Source of the DNA: Enchytraeus crypticus
Lineage: Eukaryota > Annelida > Clitellata > Enchytraeida > Enchytraeidae
Direction of reading: 5' to 3'
Length of the DNA stretch: 64,000 nucleotides
Assembly: GCA_905160935.1 (NCBI GenBank)
Contig: CAJHZI010000263.1
Span: forward strand, 717,501-781,500
Under the pieces are notes generated by a model. That model was not told the DNA's origin, made no database searches, and saw only the letters and a list, made by a program, of their open reading frames with translations. Below are positions 59,801 through 64,000 of the stretch, one piece after another; the stretch's first letter is position 1; each line of letters begins with the position of its first letter. A program made the position numbers and the translations under genes.

Positions 59801-61442
59801 AGAGAGAGAGGTTAACAATCAATGTTACTACTGGAGCAACTATGTGAATACACTTCTTTCAAAGAGAGGTTGGGATAGGATCCAAGTCACAATGTTTAGC
59901 TGGAGAGTCTAAAACTAATTTAGTAATCTCATCAATTGTAAATGGAGTGAAATTAGAAAGCTCATCTTTGGAATGATTCTCTACTGGAGTATGAGGAGTA
60001 GAGTTAGGAGCTGGAGTGATAGATTCTCTGAGATTGCATATCTTATCTGTAAAGTATTTGGAAAATTGTTCAGGCAGTGACTCCACAGGAGTAGAAGGAA
60101 GAGAAGGAGAAATAGATCTATGTAAAAGATCATTAACGGTTTTCCATACACACATACATACACACATACACATATACACCTCCTCTACTATCAATCTCTT
60201 AGGTCCATCCCCACCTACACATACATACACACATACATACACACATACACATATACACCTCCTCTACTATCAATCTCTTAGGTCCATCCCCACCTACACA
60301 TACATGCACACATACATACACACATACACATATACACCTCCTCCACTATAAAATTCTTAGGTCATCTCCACCTACACACATACATACACACATACACACG
60401 CATAAACACATACACAGAATTGGCAAATATCACGTCTGTTAAAAAAAGAAAACATATTATAACAATTAATAGTACGACAGTATTGAGACATAAAAAGAAA
60501 TGACGTTGTACCTAAGATGATGTGAACGTCACTATGTTTAAGACATATAGCTGGTATGATGTCATCAAGTCTTACCTATGATGAAGTGAACGTCACTGTG
60601 TTTAAGACATATAGCTGGTATGATGGAGTCAAGTAGATCTGCTCCCTTCCTATAGACAAGTCTGCTTAATACTATGATCGTTACTGAAACAATACAATGA
60701 ATTCCGGTTAATGCTCAATTCACATCGAACATTATCTAAGGAAAAAATAAATGCATTTTAAATGAAACAACAATTTAAATATCTTAAATTAGAATTATCT
60801 TAAATCAGAAAAACTGGAACGCAGCTATCACGTTACTGACATTCAACTTGAAGATTTGAAAGAGCTTTTGACTTAACTTAAGAAATGGTAACGATTAAAC
60901 TGCTCAGTGGAATTAATAGGAATGACATTGCTATTGTCATGTTGCACGATGAGGATTTTTCGCTGAGCTGAGCAAAATAAACAAACCGAAAAGCAAGTCC
61001 ATGCAGTTGATCCTCTGAAAAAACTTTATTCCATTGACTTATACGTAATCGACAAAGGCTGCATAGCACATGATACTCACGAAAAGATACTTGCATGCAT
61101 ATTTTAAAGGTAACGTCAAATCTAGAATAACAAGTCAGCGGACAAAATTATTCACTAACTTCAGAATGAGGGCCAGTTCCATTATAAACATTTACAGGTT
61201 CAGTAGTCACTTCTACCAGAAGAGTTAAATTACGCAACGTCATAGAAAACCATATATAAATATCATCCCTGTCAATATAGTGGTGTTTTAGTTGAAAGAA
61301 AACTGTAAGAAAATCTGAACGAACTTCTGCCACTAGCACGTCTACCAGGTTCAGGAGTGAACACAGTGGAGTCCACAGCATTAGGTATGACTGAGACTTT
61401 GTGTGGAGTCATGCTAGCTCTTAGTACTGTGTTCTCCTTGCT

Positions 61443-61473
<31 letters not shown>

Positions 61474-61549
61474 CAGAGTCTACAGCATTAGGTATGACTG
61501 TGACTTTGTGTGGAGTCATGCTAGGTCTTAGCACTGTGTTGTCCTTGCT

Positions 61550-61580
<31 letters not shown>

Positions 61581-63542
61581 CAGTCGAGCCTACAGCATTG
61601 GGTATGACTGTGACTTTATGCGGAGTCATGCTAGCTCTTAGTACTGTGTTCTCCTTGCTACAATCAATCAATCAATCAATCGATCGATAAATCAATCTAT
61701 CAATCAATCAATCGATCAATCAATCAATCAATCGATCAATCAATAAATCAATCTATCAATCAATCAATCGATCAATCAATCAATCGATCAATCAATAAAT
61801 CAATTTATCAATCAATCAATCGATCAATCAATCAATCAATTTATCAATCAATCAATCGATCAACCAATCAATCGATCGATCGATCAATCAATCAAGCAAC
61901 ATAATAAAAGATGCAGATTCTTAACTAAACAGCTAACACAATTAAAGGCTAAGTATGTCATATTAAAAGTAGCACTGGTAGCACTGGAGGTACAGAGAGA
62001 ACAGCAACAACAACAACAACACAAATAGCAAACATAGAGTTTAAATATCGCAATATTATATATGCTGATATCAGATCTTTACAGTGTAATATAATATACA
62101 AGAAAATACTCGGTTAAAAGAACAAAAACACAATACAGGATAAAATACATAAAAATACAAACCAAAATAAAATACATACCTGGTGCGTGAGATAGCGTAC
62201 TTAAATACGCCATCATAATGTTTAGTTACTTCATAATAGCCTATTTTGTATGTTAAAGAGACATATTTAACATACTAACAAAAACTCATTTATACACCAA
62301 CTGATTGTCTACACCCGATACAACATACCTGGTGTGTGAGACACTTATAACATGGTTGACTCCAGCCAATGAAAACATCTGATACAAAATACCTGGTGTG
62401 TGAGACACATATAACATGGTTGACTCCAGCCAATGAGAACATCTTATACAACATACCTGGTGCATGAGACACATATAACATGCTTGACTCCAGCCAATGA
62501 GAACATCTGATACAACATACCTGGTGTGTGAGACACATATAACATAGTTGACTCCAGCCAATGATAACATCTGATACAACATACCTGGTGTGTGACACAC
62601 ATATAACATGGTTGACTCCAGCCAATGAGAACATCTTATACAACATACCTGGTGCATGAGACACATATAACATGCTTGACTCCAGCCAATGAGAACATCT
62701 GATACAACATACCTGGTGTGTGAGACACATATAACATGGTTGACTCCAGCCAATGAGAACATCCGATACAACGTACCTGGTGTGTGAGACACATATAACG
62801 TGATTGACTCCAGCCAATGAGAATTTGAGAACTTTGTTAGTGAGAATTGAACTGGCATCAGCGAAACCGAACAACGAGTGATCGGTGAAGACAGCCTTGA
62901 TGCCCATTGTGCGCGCATGGAACATAGCCTCATGGGCCAGTGTGGAGAAAGCCTGAGCAAAAATTAACTCGCATAAAGCAACCCCCTTTTTTATCCACGC
63001 AAATAAAGCTAAACAGCTTTAAAGCTAAAAAACAGCGCTAAAGCTAAAAAATATTTTTAAAAAAAAAGCTAAACAGCAAATAAAGCTAAAACAAAAATAA
63101 ACCTAGAGCAAAGAATATAAGTTGTAATGGCGACTAAGGAGACTTTCTTTACTGAAATATTGTTTGGTATAAACAAAAGCATTATAGAAAGGCAAAACAG
63201 TATCTAGTATTGCCAAATTAACTGTCAAATATTAATATGCACCTAATATAATCATGAACTTAACGTGTTAAATTATTAAAGTGGACAAATCAGAACCAAC
63301 CAACTGAACAAATATTTAACTGCCCTGGTACAGAAGGAATACCCTGAGGTAGGCGAAATATAATATTTAAGACATAAGTTCAATTAATTAGGCTCATGCA
63401 TTATTTAGTCACAAAATTAATAAGTTAGTTTGTAAATTAAGATTTAAAACTTAACCGAGTGACCATGCACAATGTCAACGTTCTCTCTGATCAGAATGTT
63501 TCTAATGATCGGCAGAGCAGTGAAAATAGTCGGCAGCACACA
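54226..63542 (-). CDS. PIGA: PIGA, GPI-GlcNAc transferase catalytic subunit, N-terminus missing (10 exons seen)
   Basis: Exons are 63456-63542, 62777-62952, 61334-61440 (end uncertain; 61346 also keeps phase), 60576-60683, 57959-58065, 57212-57294, 56552-56637, 55406-55628, 54796-54895 and 54226-54345 (TGA). They encode about 400 residues matching PIGA from near human residue 115 to the end; the first ~110 residues must lie beyond 63542. PIGA transfers GlcNAc from UDP-GlcNAc to phosphatidylinositol on the cytosolic face of the ER, the first step of GPI-anchor synthesis. Seen are [59 protein letters not shown], the GT4 EX7E pair in [28 protein letters not shown] and [15 protein letters not shown] single membrane helix ([20 protein letters not shown]) precedes a short lumenal tail. 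Confidence 0.94.
54417..54606 (-). mobile_element. LINE family F 3' end with CT/GA microsatellite
   Basis: On the minus strand this reads as the C-terminus of a LINE reverse transcriptase ([17 protein letters not shown]-like). It is followed by the ACCATGGACCTGCCAGT block and a GA microsatellite. It is inside the PIGA terminal exon's upstream intron. Confidence 0.7.
54850..55185 (-). repeat. 66-bp tandem repeat of an acceptor plus exon start (PIGA exon 54796-54895), 5 copies
   Basis: TATGGTAG|GTACGAGCACTG, then TAGTGGCTGGTAAACTG, recurs at exactly 66-bp steps (plus coordinates 54864 to 55128). Sixty-six bp is 22 codons. Confidence 0.92.
55190..55430 (-). repeat. 42-bp tandem repeat of an exon end plus donor (PIGA exon 55406-55628), 6 copies
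   Basis: CCTGTTGATTGTCTACACAG followed by GTGTGCAC recurs with donors near 55404, 55362, 55321, 55279, 55237 and 55195. Forty-two bp is 14 codons, so the frame stays open. Confidence 0.92.
55770..56002 (+). mobile_element. LINE family E 3' end with GAT tail
   Basis: This is a second long copy of the family E tail (ACCAACCGGTGACTGCACGT, then GAGCGCCTAGGCTCCAG, then a GATGATGACGATGATGA end), in the PIGA intron between exons 56552 and 55628. Confidence 0.6.
56290..56550 (+). mobile_element. LINE family F 3' end abutting a PIGA splice donor
   Basis: The plus strand reads [20 protein letters not shown] and so on, then the ACCATGGACCTGCCAGTAGG block and a GA run ending at 56550. The PIGA exon 56552-56637 (minus) ends exactly there. 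Its donor is GTCTCTCTCTCT, so the intronic side of the splice site is supplied by the element's microsatellite. Confidence 0.75.
57300..57645 (-). repeat. TAGAAACACATAGCACA array and a diverged acceptor copy (PIGA exon 57212-57294)
   Basis: About 300 bp of a 17-18-bp repeat fills the intron next to the acceptor. At its far end (57604-57645) a diverged copy of the acceptor and exon start reads TATGTCAG|GTGTTGTTATAG. The array makes several low-complexity Cys/Tyr ORFs. Confidence 0.7.
57715..57958 (-). repeat. Repeat array against the donor of PIGA exon 57959-58065
   Basis: AGAGCTAGACATAGAGAAGC-type units of 20-22 bp run from about 57720 right up to the donor GTGTGT. They do not contain exon sequence. 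Confidence 0.7.
58030..58158 (-). repeat. 79-bp tandem repeat of an acceptor plus exon start (PIGA exon 57959-58065), left part
   Basis: TGTAG|GTGGGGATGGACCTAAG, then AGGTTGATAGTAGAGG, occurs at the exon and again 79 bp upstream. The series continues at 60175-60375 beyond the LINE insertion. Confidence 0.88.
58159..60143 (-). mobile_element. LINE family C: 5'-truncated non-LTR retrotransposon with reverse transcriptase, inside a PIGA intron
   Basis: This minus-strand element reads as a CR1/L2-like reverse transcriptase: [36 protein letters not shown] and the catalytic YADD. The usual C-terminal end region follows ([19 protein letters not shown]). The 3' untranslated tail (CAATTAGAGTGCTACAGTCAT type) ends in an ATT/GTT repeat at about 58159-58180. 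The 5' end at 60143 lacks endonuclease, and frameshifts split the N-terminal half, so it looks dead. It sits between copies of the tandem array of the next PIGA exon's acceptor and has CACATACA-rich flanks on both sides. Confidence 0.88.
60165..60380 (-). repeat. 79-bp tandem repeat, right part (three more copies)
   Basis: The acceptor-plus-exon unit appears at about 60205, 60284 and 60362 in 79-bp steps, the last diverged. Together with 58056 and 58135 it makes five copies. Confidence 0.85.
60509..60640 (-). repeat. 64-bp duplication of an exon end plus donor (PIGA exon 60576-60683)
   Basis: The exon end (ATACCAGCTATATGTCTTAA ... CATCATAG) and donor GTAAGA have a second copy 64 bp into the intron, with its donor at 60511 (CTTAG|GTACAA). 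Confidence 0.85.
61370..61665 (-). repeat. 107-110-bp tandem repeat of an acceptor plus exon start (PIGA exon 61334-61440), 3 copies
   Basis: About 75 bp of the exon (AAGGAGAACACAGTACTAAG, then TGACTCCACACAAAG) with TTGTAG acceptor and a GATT tract recurs. Copies begin at 61440, 61547 and 61657. Confidence 0.9.
61441..61905. repeat. AATC/GATT tracts upstream of PIGA exon 61334-61440
   Basis: Three short tracts lie between the junction copies, then a 240-bp degenerate tract with CGATCAATC units. Confidence 0.9.
62310..62830 (-). repeat. 64-bp tandem repeat of an exon end plus donor (PIGA exon 62777-62952), 8 copies
   Basis: Each unit encodes the exon end [14 protein letters not shown], then the donor CCAG|GTATGT. 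Steps are exactly 64 bp from 62357 to 62805. The array is free of stop codons in two frames over more than 200 codons, which explains the long overlapping ORFs seen here. Confidence 0.92.
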
Positions 63543-63745
63543 CTGGTTGTATATAGGTCTAATTGGTAGATAGTAAACCTATGCATACAACATTACACAC
63601 TGGTTGTATATAGGTCTAATTGGTAGATAGTAAACCTATACATACAACAATACACACTGGTTATATATAGGTCTAATTGGTAGATAGTAAACCTATACAT
63701 ACAACAATACACACTGGTTGTATATAGGTCTAATTGGTAGATAGA
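63539..63745 (-). repeat. 57-bp tandem repeat of an acceptor (PIGA exon 63456-63542), 4 copies
   Basis: ACCTATATACAACCAG|TGTG recurs at 57-bp steps (63544, 63601, 63658, 63715). The lower-most copy is the true acceptor. Confidence 0.85.
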
Positions 63746-63828
63746 AACCCGGCATACAAGAAGTTCCTTACAAATACACATTTATTTAACAGTAAGTAGT
63801 TGTATCTTTACGCAATTCAAGGACTTAC

Positions 63829-63904
63829 ACCAGTGGAAGGCTCATCGGTTTTGAAACTGTATTTTCCATCACACAACACAAGTGTGCTACCAGCCACAGT
63901 TGCC
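63829..63904 (-). CDS. Unassigned candidate exon upstream of PIGA
   Basis: This is a 76-bp open segment with a pyrimidine-rich acceptor (CTTTGCTCTTTAAG) and a strong donor (GTAAGT). It would encode ATVAGSTLVLCDGKY then SFKTDEPSTG. It lies where the next upstream PIGA exon is expected, and its phase fits the exon at 63542. However, the peptide does not match the PIGA segment I expect there. It may be a lineage-specific or alternative exon, part of another gene, or chance. Confidence 0.3.
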
Positions 63905-63926
63905 CTTAAAGAGCAAAGTACATTAG

Positions 63927-64000
63927 AATGTCTTAATAGCGTAGGGGTAACGTCATGAAGTTTTAAATGACAGATCCTGAGGTGAATTGAACCTTCGTGG
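63927..64000 (+). mobile_element. SINE-B copy cut by the window end
   Basis: It starts TGTCTTAATAGCGTAGGGGT and runs to the last base of the window, before the B box is complete. Confidence 0.75.

Noticed and set aside
62286-62960. Two overlapping minus ORFs above 200 codons
   Set aside because: They arise from the stop-free 64-bp junction array; only the first part (62777-62952) is a real PIGA exon.

Overview
This window is animal nuclear DNA, most likely from an invertebrate. Its genes are broken into many short exons with GT-AG introns. It is AT-rich and packed with tRNA-derived SINEs, non-LTR retrotransposon (LINE) tails, a hAT-like DNA transposon and many mini- and microsatellites. The gene set (ciliary coiled-coil protein, sugar transporter, NMD factor, Cdc34-type E2, GPI-anchor enzyme) fits any ciliated metazoan. 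A marine lophotrochozoan-like animal is a guess that the sequence alone cannot settle.

Five protein genes were reconstructed from spliced reading frames, and all lie on the minus strand. From left to right they are: the 5' part of a CFAP58-like coiled-coil gene (372-4001); an SLC2A/GLUT8-like sugar transporter (8204-12746, 3 exons); SMG8, a nonsense-mediated decay factor (21809-40440, about 21 exons); a UBE2R/CDC34 ubiquitin-conjugating enzyme (47006-51817, 5 exons); and PIGA, the catalytic subunit of GPI-GlcNAc transferase (54226-63542, 10 exons, with its N-terminal exons missing or beyond the window). Exon phases join correctly in every gene. The one weak link is near the SMG8 C-terminus, where a 26-bp microexon is needed. 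The genes share no pathway; they are simply neighbours transcribed in one direction.

The intergenic stretches (4.0-8.2, 12.7-21.8, 40.4-47.0 and 51.8-54.2 kb) hold no convincing genes, only repeats. These include two abundant SINE families, at least four LINE families known mainly from 3' ends, one 2-kb reverse-transcriptase copy at 58.2-60.1 kb, and a 2.7-kb hAT-like element with terminal inverted repeats.

The most striking observation is that many tandem repeats are not randomly placed in introns. Each repeat unit contains an intact exon-intron junction: the last or first 20-80 bp of an exon, the GT or AG, and some intron. I count about fourteen such splice junctions in CFAP58-like, SMG8 and PIGA, with 2-9 copies each. 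One PIGA intron (54896-55405) consists of nothing but 42-bp copies of its own donor junction followed by 66-bp copies of its own acceptor junction. Other junctions have a LINE, SINE or GATT microsatellite set directly against the splice site. Exon edges in this genome therefore look like hotspots for tandem duplication and insertion.
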